Of a DNA stretch of 64,000 nt, positions 25,899 to 35,374 are shown piece by piece (position 1 is the stretch's first letter; each line of letters begins with the position of its first letter). The position numbers were made by a program, and so were the translations under genes. The stretch comes from Nonomuraea longispora (GTDB lineage: Bacteria; Actinomycetota; Actinomycetes; Streptosporangiales; Streptosporangiaceae). The stretch is from NCBI RefSeq assembly GCF_004348345.1, contig NZ_SMJZ01000013.1:1-64000 (forward strand), given 5' to 3'. The notes under the pieces are model-generated. The model was not told where the DNA came from. It made no database searches and was given only the letters and a program-made list of their open reading frames with translations.

Positions 25899-26432
25899 CT
25901 AGGACACGAGAGCCTCGTCCTCGGAGGCCCGGCGCCGGCGACGGCGGCGGCGCACCACGAACGCGGCCACGGCGCCGGCCGCCACCACGGCCACGGCGGC
26001 GGCGGTGAGGGGAGAGGCGGCGGCCAGTTGCAGCCACCCCCACACGATCGCCGTGCCGCCGAACCACCACAGCGGCGCCCACGTCAGGCAGCCCAGCGCG
26101 CTGGCGACGACGTACCAGGGGTAGGACACGCGCAGCGCCCCGGCCACCCATGGCAGCGTGTGGCGCAGCATGGGCACCCAGAAACACCCGTAGACGGCCA
26201 GCGCGCCCCACTTCTCGACGACCTGCTCGATCTTCGCGATGCGTTCGCGGCCCAGCCTGACGCCGATGCGGGAGTCGTACAGCTTCTCGCCGAGCTTGCG
26301 GCCGACCCAGTAGTAGACCTGGAACGCTCCGAACAGAGCGAGGATCAGGATGGCGCCGACCAGCCAGTAGGGGAGGCCGAGCCAGAACGGCTCGGTGAAA
26401 CCGTCGGAGACGGGGGCGATCGCACGCACCAT
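25899..26432 (-). CDS. DedA/SNARE-associated family membrane protein
   Basis: The protein has 177 residues, slightly shorter than typical DedA (about 200). It has the family's membrane re-entrant pattern with YYWVGRKLGEKLYDSR, an amphipathic part (KIEQVVEKWGALAVYGCFWVPMLRHTLPWVAGALRVSY, with the FxPxxR-like motif as WVPMLR) and two or three further helices. It ends in a highly basic stretch (RRRRRRRR). Family members are flippase-like proteins for undecaprenyl or phospholipids. An iron-box-like palindrome lies 24 bp upstream of the start. Confidence 0.82.
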   Translation of the reverse strand: MVRAIAPVSDGFTEPFWLGLPYWLVGAILILALFGAFQVYYWVGRKLGEKLYDSRIGVRLGRERIAKIEQVVEKWGALAVYGCFWVPMLRHTLPWVAGALRVSYPWYVVASALGCLTWAPLWWFGGTAIVWGWLQLAAASPLTAAAVAVVAAGAVAAFVVRRRRRRRRASEDEALVS

Positions 26433-26455
26433 CCGCAGCCACCCCTCCCAAAGCC

Positions 26456-26474
26456 TTAGGTCAGCCTTACCTTA
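26456..26474. promoter_or_regulatory. iron-box-like palindrome (IdeR/DmdR/DtxR type)
   Basis: TTAGGTCAGCCTTACCTTA matches the DtxR/IdeR consensus TWAGGTTAGSCTAACCTWA at 17 of 19 positions (mismatches at positions 7 and 13). It lies 24 bp upstream of the DedA start codon on the minus strand, where bound repressor would block transcription, and about 120 bp upstream of the plus-strand gene at 26596. Confidence 0.65.
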
Positions 26475-26595
26475 ATCAAAGCTCCGCTCACCTGCCATAG
26501 CGGGTGCAAGCCTCCCGCAATGGGTGCAACCAGGCGACAAGCGGGGCTCAACCGCCCTGCCTCACTCTATGGGTGAGGCGAAAGGGGTGTTGACG

Positions 26596-27114
26596 ATGAC
26601 GACGAGAAGCGCAGCCGCCCTGGCCAGCGGTACGGCGAACACGGCCAAGCTCTTCGTGGCCGCGCTCGCGTTCACCAGCGCCTACGTCGGCTTCTCCGCC
26701 TACCACAGCGCCAACTCGGCGACCCAGCCGGTGACGACCATCACCCTGTCGGCCCGCGAGACGCCCATCTCCGCCCCGGCCCGGCGGACGTCCCCCGCCG
26801 CGAGGGAGGGGGAGGTCTCCGTCGACGCCGTGCCGGACGGCGGAGCCGGGTGCGCCGGCTCGTACGTGGCCCGCAGCGTGGTCGTCAACCCCGACCCCGA
26901 CCAGGCCGTGTCGTACGCCTGGCGGCTCACCCGCTGGAGCCCGGCCATCCGGACCTGGCGCACCTACCTGGTGGACCACGACGGCTCCGCCGCCGCCCGG
27001 CGCACCGTCGAGTGGCGGCCCCAGATGTCGGGCAACCCCGGGTGGTACCGCGTCGAGCTGGCCGTCAAGGGCGCCGCAACCGTCAGGAGCGAACGGTTCG
27101 AGGTCAGCTGCTGA
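26596..27114 (+). CDS. secreted or membrane-anchored protein of unknown function
   Basis: The protein has 172 residues from the ATG at 26596, with AAAGGGG upstream. An N-terminal hydrophobic segment (TAKLFVAALAFTSAYVGFSAYHS) serves as signal anchor. An Ala/Pro/Arg-rich linker is followed by a C-terminal beta-rich domain with two cysteines (GAGCAGSYVA and FEVSC at the very end) that could form a disulfide. I do not recognise the family. The 3' end overlaps the convergent regulator gene by 11 bp. Confidence 0.6.
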   Translation: MTTRSAAALASGTANTAKLFVAALAFTSAYVGFSAYHSANSATQPVTTITLSARETPISAPARRTSPAAREGEVSVDAVPDGGAGCAGSYVARSVVVNPDPDQAVSYAWRLTRWSPAIRTWRTYLVDHDGSAAARRTVEWRPQMSGNPGWYRVELAVKGAATVRSERFEVSC

Positions 27115-30100
27115 CCGACTGCCGCGCCGCCTGCACCCAGCGCGGCACGCCCACCCGCTCGGCCACCTCGAGGGCCTTGTGGTAGTGGTCACGCGCGGCG
27201 TCGGGCTGCCCGAGACGGATCGCGAGGTCGCCCAGCGTCAGCGCGACAGGCCACAACGCCACCACGCCGGTGCCGGCGCCCGCCACCCGGTCGGCGAACG
27301 GCTTGAGCTTGTCGTAGCAGTCGATCATCCGCTCGCGGTCGTCCAGCAGCATGCCCGCCAGTGCCCGCCAGGTCATCACCAGCTCGTAGAGGAAGTCGGG
27401 GCGGACCGGCGGCCGGGTGGCGGCCACGGCCCTGGCCTCGTCGAGCCGGCCCGCGGAGGCCAGGGCGAGGGCGTAGGCGTCGAGCGTCCACTTGGCGCCC
27501 CGCAGGTGGGCCTCGGCGAGCCGCTCGACCATGCCGGCGGCCCGGCCGTCGACGAGGTGCAGGCAGAACGTCGTGATCAGCGGGAGGTCCTGGCGGCCCT
27601 CCAGCATGCCGGCCCGCTCGGTCATCCTCGCCGCGTCGCCGTAGGCGCGTCCGGCGCCCGCGTAGTCGCCGGCGATCATCAGGCGCTGGCCGGCGTACCA
27701 GACGACGACCGCTGCGGGCGCCGACAGGTCGTACTGCTTGGCCAGGCGGTCGGCGGCGGCGGCATGCTCGTCGGCGGTCGTGAACTCGCCCCTCGCCGCC
27801 GCGCACTCCAGCAGCACCAGATGGGCCAGCGCCTGCGTGGCCATCTGGCCGGAGCGCTGGGCGACCTCCAGCAGTTCCCTGCCGATGCTCTCGCGGGTGT
27901 CGACCGCGGGGATGTCGTAGGACTGGCGCAACCGCCCGCTGAGCGCGGCCGCGATCAGCGCGGGGTCGCCGCTCTGCCTGGCCAGCTCCAGCGCCTCCAG
28001 CGACGCCTGCCGGCCCCGCTCGGGCGAGGAGGAGCCCTCCAGCTCCAGGGCGAGCGTCGTCAGCAGGCTCGCCCGCAGCCGCTGCTCGCCCTCGGGCAGC
28101 TCCATGAGGGCCCGCTCGGTGACGTCGACGATCTCCCACGCGGTGCGGGTGAAGTCGCGGGCCATGCCCTTGTGCGGCACGGCCAGCGAAGCCGCCACCT
28201 TCGCGGTGATCTCGAGGTCGCCCAGCGGCAGCGCGGTGTCCATGGCCTGGCGGCGCAGCACCCTGGCCGCCGACATGTCGCCGCACAGCGCCAGCGCCCT
28301 GATCTGGCGCAACATGAGCACCAGCCGCTCCTTGGTGCGCTCGCGCGCCCGCTCGCCGTCCTGCTCGTCGTTGCGCGAACGGTCGAACGCGGCGATGGCC
28401 TGCTCCCACAGCATGGCCGCCTCACGGTGGGCGAAACGCCGCTCGGCCTGCTCGGCCGCCAGCCCCGCGTAGTGGACGGCCTTCTCGGCCGCGTCGGCGA
28501 GGAAGTAGTGGTGGGCGAGCGCGGCCACGTCGGACGGCGTGCGCTCCTCGATGACCGCGGCCACGGCGGCGTGCAGCCGGGTGCGGCGCAGCCGGGAGGC
28601 GTCGGAGTAGATCGTGTCGCGCACCAGGTCGTGGTCGAACCTGAGCAGCCCCGGCCCCGGCTCGGTCACCAGGCCGGCCAGCAGGGCCGCCTCCACGGCC
28701 TCGATGACGGCGTCCTCGTCGCCCGCCACCGCGATGAGCACGTCGAGATCGACGTCACGGCCGATCACGGCGGCCTGCAGCAGGATCTGCTGCGCCCCGG
28801 ACGGCAACCGCGAGATGCGCCGCCGCAGCACGTCGCGCACGCCGGAGGGCACCTGCGAGAGCACCTCGGTCGCGCTGGCCCGGTCGGCCGCGCCCTCGGA
28901 GTCGAGCAGGCGCACGGTCTCGCGGACGAAGAACGGGTTGCCGCCGGTGCGCTCGACGATCGACTCGACCGCGTCGTCGTCGATCTCGCGTACGCAGGTG
29001 GCCCTGACCAGCTCGGCCACGGCCTTCGGGTCGAGCCCGGAAAGACCCACGCGGACCGGGCTGAGCCGGGCGAGGGCGGCCAGCACGTCGGACTGGCGGT
29101 CGTCGAGCTCGCTCTCCCTGCAGGTCACCACGAGCAGCACCCGGCTGGTGGCCAGCAGGCTGGGCAGCGCCCGCAGCAGGGCCAGCGTCTGGTCGTCGGC
29201 CCAGTGGAGGTCTTCGAGCGTCAGCAGCACGGGCGACCTGCGCGCGACCCCCGCGAGGTAGCCGCCGACCGCGCGGTGCAGCCGGAAGCCGCCGGACACC
29301 TCGTCCTCGTCGGGGTCGGGGGCGGCGTCGTCGAGCAGCGGCGCGAGCAGCTGGGCGTATTCGCCCGCGCCCGTCACGCCGATGAGCGTGCGCAGGATCT
29401 CGACCCACGCCCAGCCGGGCGGGGTGGCGCTGGAGTCGGGGCAGGCCCCGGACGCGGTGGTCCAGCCGTCACCGGCCAGCCGGGTCTCCACCTGGCGCAG
29501 CAGCGTGGTCTTGCCCGCGCCCGCGACCCCGGTGACGATCGCGACCTGGAACCTGCCGGTGCGTGAGGCCGCCGTGGTCAGCCGGGTCAGCTCGGCGTCG
29601 CGGCCGACGAACGGCTCGGGCTCCAGTGGCGGCGGGTCGACGGGCGTGGCTGGCCTCGGCGGCCAGGTGTCGGTGACCGGCGCCGGCCGGGCGGGCCGCG
29701 CCGGGGCGGCCAGTTCGAGCTCGGGCGACTGGGCCAGGATGTCGGACTCCAGCTTGCGCAGCGCCGGCCCCGGGTCGATGCCCAGCTCGTCGGCCAGGAT
29801 GTTGCGCGCCCTGCGCAGCGCGGCCAGCGCGTCGCCCTGCCGGCCGCAGCGGTAGAGGCCGAGCGCCAGCAGCCGCCAGCCCTCCTCGCGCAGCGGATGC
29901 TCGGTGGTCAGCGCCTCGAGGTCGGGCACGGTCTCGGCGTGCATGGCGAGCCGCAGGCCGGTGTCGGCGTGCCGCTCGCGCGCGACGAGGCGCAGCTCGG
30001 TCAGCCGGTTGACCTCGGCCTCCGCCCACGGCTGGTCGGCGAAGTCGGAGTAGGGGGTGCCGCGCCACAGGCCCAGCGCCTTCTCCAGGCGGCCGCGGGC

Positions 30101-30478
30101 GGCCTGCGGGTCGCCCTCGTCGAGGTGCTCGCCCGCCGCGCGTACGAGCTGCTCGAACCTGAGCGCGTCGACCTGGTCGGAGGCCACGCGCAGCGCGTAG
30201 CCCGACGCGACCGTCACCAGCAGCCGGTTGGGCCCGCCGCGCGGGCGGCCCGGCTCCAGCACCCTGCGCAGGCGCGAGATGTAGACCTGCAGGCCCGACT
30301 GCGCGCCCTTCGCCGCGTCGTCGTCCCACAGATCGTAAAGAAGCGTGTCAACGGGCACGACCTGGCCTCTGGCCACGAGGAGCCGGGCGAGGACGGCCCG
30401 CTGCCGCAACCCGCCGAGGTCGAGTTCGTCGTCGTGTTCGTACGCCTCGACTGGCCCCAGAACTCGGAACGCCACCAT
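27104..30478 (-). CDS. SARP/AfsR-like regulator with BTAD, AAA ATPase and TPR-like regions
   Basis: The protein has 1124 residues from the ATG at 30478 (a GTG at 30490 is possible). Domains in order: OmpR-type winged helix about 1-90 (FRVLGPVEAYEHDDELDLGGLRQRAVLA), bacterial transcriptional activator domain about 95-240, AAA ATPase about 290-640 with Walker A GVAGAGKTTLL and Walker B LLTLEDLHWADD, then a long alpha-helical TPR-like region. This is the build of pathway-specific or global antibiotic regulators. No biosynthetic cluster adjoins it here, so targets are probably elsewhere or its role is general. A weak -35/-10 pair (TTGTGC, 16 bp, CATAGC) lies just upstream. Confidence 0.88.
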   Translation of the reverse strand: MVAFRVLGPVEAYEHDDELDLGGLRQRAVLARLLVARGQVVPVDTLLYDLWDDDAAKGAQSGLQVYISRLRRVLEPGRPRGGPNRLLVTVASGYALRVASDQVDALRFEQLVRAAGEHLDEGDPQAARGRLEKALGLWRGTPYSDFADQPWAEAEVNRLTELRLVARERHADTGLRLAMHAETVPDLEALTTEHPLREEGWRLLALGLYRCGRQGDALAALRRARNILADELGIDPGPALRKLESDILAQSPELELAAPARPARPAPVTDTWPPRPATPVDPPPLEPEPFVGRDAELTRLTTAASRTGRFQVAIVTGVAGAGKTTLLRQVETRLAGDGWTTASGACPDSSATPPGWAWVEILRTLIGVTGAGEYAQLLAPLLDDAAPDPDEDEVSGGFRLHRAVGGYLAGVARRSPVLLTLEDLHWADDQTLALLRALPSLLATSRVLLVVTCRESELDDRQSDVLAALARLSPVRVGLSGLDPKAVAELVRATCVREIDDDAVESIVERTGGNPFFVRETVRLLDSEGAADRASATEVLSQVPSGVRDVLRRRISRLPSGAQQILLQAAVIGRDVDLDVLIAVAGDEDAVIEAVEAALLAGLVTEPGPGLLRFDHDLVRDTIYSDASRLRRTRLHAAVAAVIEERTPSDVAALAHHYFLADAAEKAVHYAGLAAEQAERRFAHREAAMLWEQAIAAFDRSRNDEQDGERARERTKERLVLMLRQIRALALCGDMSAARVLRRQAMDTALPLGDLEITAKVAASLAVPHKGMARDFTRTAWEIVDVTERALMELPEGEQRLRASLLTTLALELEGSSSPERGRQASLEALELARQSGDPALIAAALSGRLRQSYDIPAVDTRESIGRELLEVAQRSGQMATQALAHLVLLECAAARGEFTTADEHAAAADRLAKQYDLSAPAAVVVWYAGQRLMIAGDYAGAGRAYGDAARMTERAGMLEGRQDLPLITTFCLHLVDGRAAGMVERLAEAHLRGAKWTLDAYALALASAGRLDEARAVAATRPPVRPDFLYELVMTWRALAGMLLDDRERMIDCYDKLKPFADRVAGAGTGVVALWPVALTLGDLAIRLGQPDAARDHYHKALEVAERVGVPRWVQAARQSVSS

Positions 30479-30490
30479 GTCAGCCGCCAC

Positions 30491-30742
30491 GCTATGCGGG
30501 CCTGCGAATCATGCACAAGGTCTTTGTTGGCTTTGGGATTGTCACCGATCTCCCCCTGCGGCGGCTCGCGCATGGAAACCGCGTCCCCCCGGTGCGGTCG
30601 GTCGTTGCAGGGTGCCAGGACATGGTGTTCACCTCGTGGTCGTGGTGCAGTGACCCGGAGCGCGTGCCGACGGCGGCCGGGCGCGGTGTGCGGCGCGTCC
30701 CAGGTCGCGGAACATCGTCGGCCCAGCGGGCCGCAGTGGTGG
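30491..30742. other. intergenic region upstream of the SARP-type regulator
   Basis: The 250 bp hold the probable regulator promoter. I find no credible gene. Confidence 0.5.
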
Positions 30743-31801
30743 TCAAGAGGGGGCCTTCGAGATCGTGGACGGGGGCTCCGCGTCGGCGTCCCGGCCGTTG
30801 CGCCTGCGCAGGAGCGCCCATGCGCCCAGTGCCAGGCCGCCGAACGGGATCTCGATAGTGTAAGTCCAGAAGCCGAAAAGCAGTGCGGTCGCGATCGCGG
30901 GGCTGCCCTGCACCCCGAAGGCGATCAGCAGGGCGGCCACGCCGCTCTCCATGATGCCCGCGCCGCTCGGCGTGATCAGGGCGCTGGTCAGGACTCTCGA
31001 CAGCGCGAAGACGGCGATCGACTCGGCCAGGCCCGGCCAGGCGCCGGTGGCCTGCATGCAGGCGGCCATGATCGCCCACTGGAAGCCGAGGAAGAAGATC
31101 ATGCCGAGTGACAGGCCGGGCCATCGGGTCCTGACGACTCCGGCGGTGTCGGCGCGCAGGCGGTGGAAGGCCGCGGAGGCGTGCAGCTTCAGCCTCAGCA
31201 GTCTGGTGAGGCCGTCGAGCGCCCGGCCGAGCAGCGTGGCGGCGCGCTCCCAGTAGAGGGCCGCGGCCACGACCGCGCAGAGCACGAGGATGGAGATCGC
31301 GCCCGTCCAGCCCGCCTGGGCGACGGTCGGGTTGGGCACCTCGTCGGCCATCAGCAGCGCGATGATGCCGACGGCCGGCAGGACGAATCTGAACAGCGTG
31401 TTCCAGATGCCGCTGACCAGCGTCATGACCACGAAGGCGCGGTTGGTGAAGCCCCATCCCTTGGTCATCGCGAACGACAGCGCCACGCCGACCGCCCCGC
31501 CGAACGGCAGGAGGTTGCTCACCGCGCTGCCCGCCGCGTTGAGGGTGAGGCCCTGCAGGTTGTTCAGCCCCGGCAGCGAGTTGGTCAGCACGAACGTGTA
31601 GGCCAGCAGGCTCAGCAGCCACAGCACGGTCATGATCGCGATCTCGCCCGCGCCGAGCGCGCCGAACACGGCCCCGATCTCGGCCCAGGAGACGGGCTTG
31701 CCGGTGAGCGTGCGCACGATCTGGGGCAGGTAGACCACGAGCAGCACGGCCAGCCCGAGCGACAGGACGGACAGGGCGATCTGGAGCCACTTGTTCTTCA
31801 T
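30743..31801 (-). CDS. flippase-like membrane protein (UPF0104/AglD, lysylphosphatidylglycerol synthase TM-type)
   Basis: The protein has 352 residues from the ATG at 31801, just before LQIALSVLSLGLAVLLVVYLP. Upstream in-frame codons give a Pro/Arg-rich stretch without membrane character. The family features are about eight helices, the conserved NLLPFGGAVGVALSFAMTKGWG loop and SALITPSGAGIMESGVAALLIAFG with its acidic residue. Such proteins move or build lipid-linked compounds. It lies 49 bp after the PIG-L gene on the same strand, so the two probably form an operon. Confidence 0.82.
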   Translation of the reverse strand: MKNKWLQIALSVLSLGLAVLLVVYLPQIVRTLTGKPVSWAEIGAVFGALGAGEIAIMTVLWLLSLLAYTFVLTNSLPGLNNLQGLTLNAAGSAVSNLLPFGGAVGVALSFAMTKGWGFTNRAFVVMTLVSGIWNTLFRFVLPAVGIIALLMADEVPNPTVAQAGWTGAISILVLCAVVAAALYWERAATLLGRALDGLTRLLRLKLHASAAFHRLRADTAGVVRTRWPGLSLGMIFFLGFQWAIMAACMQATGAWPGLAESIAVFALSRVLTSALITPSGAGIMESGVAALLIAFGVQGSPAIATALLFGFWTYTIEIPFGGLALGAWALLRRRNGRDADAEPPSTISKAPS

Positions 31802-31850
31802 CGGGGTCCAGTCTGACGGGTGACGCGGCGGCTCTCGTCGTCCGGGGGAA

Positions 31851-32669
31851 CTAGGGGGGCCACGGGTCGAAGGGATGAGTGAGGCGGGCGCCCGGAGGAA
31901 GGTCACGGCGAACGTACCACTCCGTGCCGAAGACCAGGCGGTAGAGAGGGCGGGGGACCTTCAGCATGACGGCGAGGGTGCGGTCGCTGTCGCCGCCGCT
32001 GGCCTGCGAGGCGTGCGCGGCCATGGACGCCCTCTTCTGTTTCGCATATTTCCGGACATTGACGCGGTGAGTGATCGTCTCACTCGCCGAGTACGCGCTC
32101 TCGAACGTCCGTACGTCGAACTCCGGCGGAAACCGGTAGAACCGGCTGGCCAGCCGCAGGAGCCGGACCAGCGGATCGCGGTTGACCGTCGCCTCCAGGA
32201 CGATCGGCGTCTGCGCGATCTCCGACGCCCGTCTGCCCACCCGGTGCACCTGCACGTGGTCGGGATGGCCGTAGCCGCCCGCCGGGTCGTAGATCGCCAG
32301 CAGGTCGGCCTCCTCCTCCTGAAGGATCGCGGCCAGCGCCTTGGCGGCCTCCTCGGTGTCGGCGTCGATGAAGGCGTTGTCGGGCCGTTCGTCGGCGCTG
32401 CCGCCCTTCGGGCTCAGCCCAGAGTCACCGTAGCCCAGGCACTCCACGCGGGCGCAGCCGAGCAGCGCGGCCGAGGTGTAGAGCTCCTTGAGCCTGGTCT
32501 CGCCGAGCGCGTCGCCGGGCTCCATCTCGGCCAGGCCCCGCTCGCCCGCCGTGGCCACCACGAGCACCACGCGGTGCCCCTCGGCGGCGAGCATCGCCAT
32601 GGTGCCCGCCGTCAGCAGGGCCTCGTCATCGGGATGCGCATGAAAGAACACAGCGGTACGTGGAGGCAC
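31851..32669 (-). CDS. PIG-L/LmbE family zinc-dependent deacetylase
   Basis: The protein has 272 residues from a GTG at 32669. The zinc-binding AHPDDEAL lies at residues 11-18 and the second metal motif GYGHPDHVQVHR near 133, as in MshB-type N-acetyl-sugar deacetylases. It may act in mycothiol, a related thiol or glycan modification; the fold alone does not separate these. The gene is divergent from the GT4 gene with only 23 bp between starts, and upstream of the flippase-like gene in an operon. Confidence 0.88.
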   Translation of the reverse strand: MPPRTAVFFHAHPDDEALLTAGTMAMLAAEGHRVVLVVATAGERGLAEMEPGDALGETRLKELYTSAALLGCARVECLGYGDSGLSPKGGSADERPDNAFIDADTEEAAKALAAILQEEEADLLAIYDPAGGYGHPDHVQVHRVGRRASEIAQTPIVLEATVNRDPLVRLLRLASRFYRFPPEFDVRTFESAYSASETITHRVNVRKYAKQKRASMAAHASQASGGDSDRTLAVMLKVPRPLYRLVFGTEWYVRRDLPPGARLTHPFDPWPP

Positions 32670-32692
32670 ACGCCCAGATTAGTCTGGGAGGG

Positions 32693-33835
32693 GTGCGGAT
32701 CTTTCACGTGAGCGACTGTTACCTGCCCCGGCTCGGGGGGATCGAGGTCCAGGTCGCCGATCTCGTACGAGAGCAGCGGGAGGCCGGCCACGACGTCCGC
32801 GTGGCCACGGCGACCAGGGGGGAGCCGCTGCCGGGCGTGCGCAGGATCGTCGCCAGGATGCCGTTCGACCTTCCCGTGCACCCGTTCGGAGTGGGACATC
32901 TCACGCGCCGGCTCGCCTCCGACCGGCCCGACGTCGTCCACGTGCACGCGGGCGCGGTCTCGCCGTTCGCCTGGATGGGGGTGCGGGCCGCGGTGCGCGC
33001 CGGGGTGCCGTGCGTGGTGACCGTGCACAGCATGTGGGATCCGCTCACCAAGGGGCTCTACCGCCTGCTGCGACTCGTGTTCGGGTGGGACCGATGGAGG
33101 CTGGTCGCGACCACGGTGAGCAACGCCGCCGCGGTCCCCATCCGCGACGTGGCGGGGCCCGGGATCCCCGTGCGCGTGGTGCCCAACGGGCTCGACCTGT
33201 CGGGCTGGGCACCGCCGCCGGGGCCGCCCGTCCCACGTGACGAGGTGCACGTGGTCGCGGTCGGCCGGTTCGCTCCGCGCAAGCATCCCGTACGCCTGCT
33301 GAAGCTGCTGCAGGCGGCCCGCGCGCGCGTCCCCTCCCGGATCCCCATGCGGGCCACGATCGTCGGCGACGGGCCCGCACGGGGCCGGATGGAACGTTTC
33401 CTCGCCAGGCACGGCATGACCGGCTGGGTCTCGCTGCCGGGGCGGCACACCCGGGAGCAGATCGCCAAGGTCCTGGAGTCGGCTGACGTGTTCGTGGCGC
33501 CGGCGCCACGCGAGTCGTTCGGCATCGCGGCGCTCGAGGCGCGGGCGGCGGGGCTGCCCGTGGTGGCCAGGACGCAGAGCGGGGTCGCCGACTTCGTCAA
33601 GGACGGCACGGAGGGGCTGCTCGGGCGCGCGCCGGGCGACCTGGCGCGGGCGGTGGCGCGGTTGTGCGCCGACCCCGGCCTGCGCGGGTCCATCGCTGCG
33701 CACAACCGCGCCACGCCGCCTGCCGCGGGCTCGTGGCCGGCCGTGATCGAGGGCTTCGACCGGGCGTACGCGCAGGCGATGTCCATGCGCGGCCCCCGTG
33801 ACCCGCGCGGTCAGTCGCGGCGCAACACCACGTAG
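32693..33835 (+). CDS. family 4 glycosyltransferase (GT-B)
   Basis: The protein has 380 residues from the GTG at 32693, with GGGAGG close upstream. The Rossmann start VRIFHVSDCYLPRLGGIEVQVADL is typical of GT4, with donor-binding VAVGRFAPRKHPVRLLKLL near residue 185 and the E-x7-E motif in PRESFGIAALEARAAGLPVVA near 275. It transfers a sugar from a nucleotide donor, probably on the cytosolic face, to a lipid or glycan acceptor. The 3' end overlaps the convergent DUF2079 gene by 25 bp. Confidence 0.88.
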   Translation: MRIFHVSDCYLPRLGGIEVQVADLVREQREAGHDVRVATATRGEPLPGVRRIVARMPFDLPVHPFGVGHLTRRLASDRPDVVHVHAGAVSPFAWMGVRAAVRAGVPCVVTVHSMWDPLTKGLYRLLRLVFGWDRWRLVATTVSNAAAVPIRDVAGPGIPVRVVPNGLDLSGWAPPPGPPVPRDEVHVVAVGRFAPRKHPVRLLKLLQAARARVPSRIPMRATIVGDGPARGRMERFLARHGMTGWVSLPGRHTREQIAKVLESADVFVAPAPRESFGIAALEARAAGLPVVARTQSGVADFVKDGTEGLLGRAPGDLARAVARLCADPGLRGSIAAHNRATPPAAGSWPAVIEGFDRAYAQAMSMRGPRDPRGQSRRNTT

Positions 33836-35283
33836 CCGTCGCTCTCGAACACCTTCTCGTACCCCCGGGCCTCCCGCTCGGCGATCGCGGCGAACTGCTG
33901 CTCGGGCGAGCCGAAGGGGTAGTCCCAGCGCGAGGTGTCGGCCACCACCCACGGAGCGCCGTGCGAGGTGGGCCCCCACAGCAGGACGGTGGTCCTGGAC
34001 GTCAGCGCGGGACCGACGGAGTTGGCCGCCTCGACGGTGACCCCCGAGGGCACCCGGGCGACGGCCTCGGCCGCGGCGGCCGCCTTGGGCTCGGTGTAGA
34101 AGTCCGGATGGTAGAGCTGGTCGAGGGCGAATCGGGGCACGAGGGTGAGCGCGACCACGCAGGCGGCCGCCGCCCACGTGAGCCGGAGCGAGCGGTCGCG
34201 GGGGCGCTTGATCAGCCGTGACAGGCGCGACAGGCCGTCCACGCCCGCGCAGAGCAGGATCACCACGGTGAACGCGCTGTAGTGGAAGTCCGCCTGCCAC
34301 CACTGGGACCGGTCGGCCAGCATGCGGACGAGCACGTGAGGCAGCGCGACCAGCGACAGCGGCGAGAGCAGGCACAGTAACAATGTCGGCCACACCATCA
34401 GCAGCAGGGTGTCGACCTTGGCCTCCTCGCTGAACAGGAGCAGCACCGCGCCGAGCGGGTCGCCCAGGATGCCGAGGAGCGCCCCGGGCAGGTTGTCCCC
34501 GAGATGCCCGTAGGCCCAGTAGTCCTTGGCGTCGCCGCCGAACACGGAGATCGTCAGGCCGCGTACGAGCAGCACGGTGCCGAGGCCGAGCAGCGCGGTG
34601 AGCACGCCGCGCCACCGGTCGCCGAGGGCGATCAGGCACGCCCCCGCGCCGATCACCATGAGCCCCATGTCCTCCTTGACGAGGAGGAGGGCGGCCATCG
34701 CCAGGAACGCGGGCGGCATGCGTCCCGCGTGGTAACGCTCGATCATGATCGCCGTGAGCACGGGGACGAACATGACCTCGTGCACGTCGAAGGCGACCGC
34801 CTGCGCGACGGGCCACGACAGCGCGTACGCGGCGCAGACCAGGTAGGCGGGCCAGGTGCCGAGCACGCGGCGGGTGAACAGCCAGACGAACGGGATCGCG
34901 GCGGCGAACAACACCGCCTGAGCGACGATCAGCGTCCCGGGGCCGTCGTGGATCCAGTAGAACGGCGCCAGCACCGCGTAGATGGGTGAGAAGTGGTCGG
35001 CGAGCTGGACGTAGTCCATGCCCCGGTCGCCGAACATGCCGCGCACCGGGATGTACGGGGGCCGCAGGCCCGCGTAGTTGCGCACCGCCTGGTCCACGAT
35101 CACCAGGTCGAACGTACTGGCCCTGAAGGTGGCCAGCTTGACCAGCCCGAGTACGGCGTAGGCCACCGCGGCGGCGAGCGCGACGGCGCCCACCAGCACG
35201 CGGTGGCCCGGCAGCCGGCTCTTCCATGACGGCGCCCGCGCGCTGCCGGCCCCCACCGGCGTCGCAAGCAGTTGTCCCGTCAC
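33811..35283 (-). CDS. DUF2079 polytopic membrane protein
   Basis: The protein has 490 residues from a GTG at 35283; a GTG at 35322 is the alternative. About 10-12 helices. The DUF2079 signature is clear near the N-terminus: LVIVDQAVRNYAGLRPPY, then LADHFSPIYAVLAPFYWI, with the acidic residue and His expected in a GT-C-like active site. Family members resemble membrane glycosyltransferases that use lipid-linked sugars. The convergent GT4 gene and the PIG-L gene nearby support a glycan role. Confidence 0.82.
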   Translation of the reverse strand: MTGQLLATPVGAGSARAPSWKSRLPGHRVLVGAVALAAAVAYAVLGLVKLATFRASTFDLVIVDQAVRNYAGLRPPYIPVRGMFGDRGMDYVQLADHFSPIYAVLAPFYWIHDGPGTLIVAQAVLFAAAIPFVWLFTRRVLGTWPAYLVCAAYALSWPVAQAVAFDVHEVMFVPVLTAIMIERYHAGRMPPAFLAMAALLLVKEDMGLMVIGAGACLIALGDRWRGVLTALLGLGTVLLVRGLTISVFGGDAKDYWAYGHLGDNLPGALLGILGDPLGAVLLLFSEEAKVDTLLLMVWPTLLLCLLSPLSLVALPHVLVRMLADRSQWWQADFHYSAFTVVILLCAGVDGLSRLSRLIKRPRDRSLRLTWAAAACVVALTLVPRFALDQLYHPDFYTEPKAAAAAEAVARVPSGVTVEAANSVGPALTSRTTVLLWGPTSHGAPWVVADTSRWDYPFGSPEQQFAAIAEREARGYEKVFESDGYVVLRRD

Positions 35284-35374
35284 GGAAGGCAAGACTAGAA
35301 CGAATCCGCCAGCACGGGGCACGGCCGCCTAGCCCTCCCGCCCCCCACGGGCGGAGCGGCAACCGTGCGCCCGG

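Noticed and set aside
30492-31790. Second minus-strand frame of 432 codons through the flippase-like gene
   Set aside because: Lacks membrane character and motifs; the frame 30743-31801 has the family signature.
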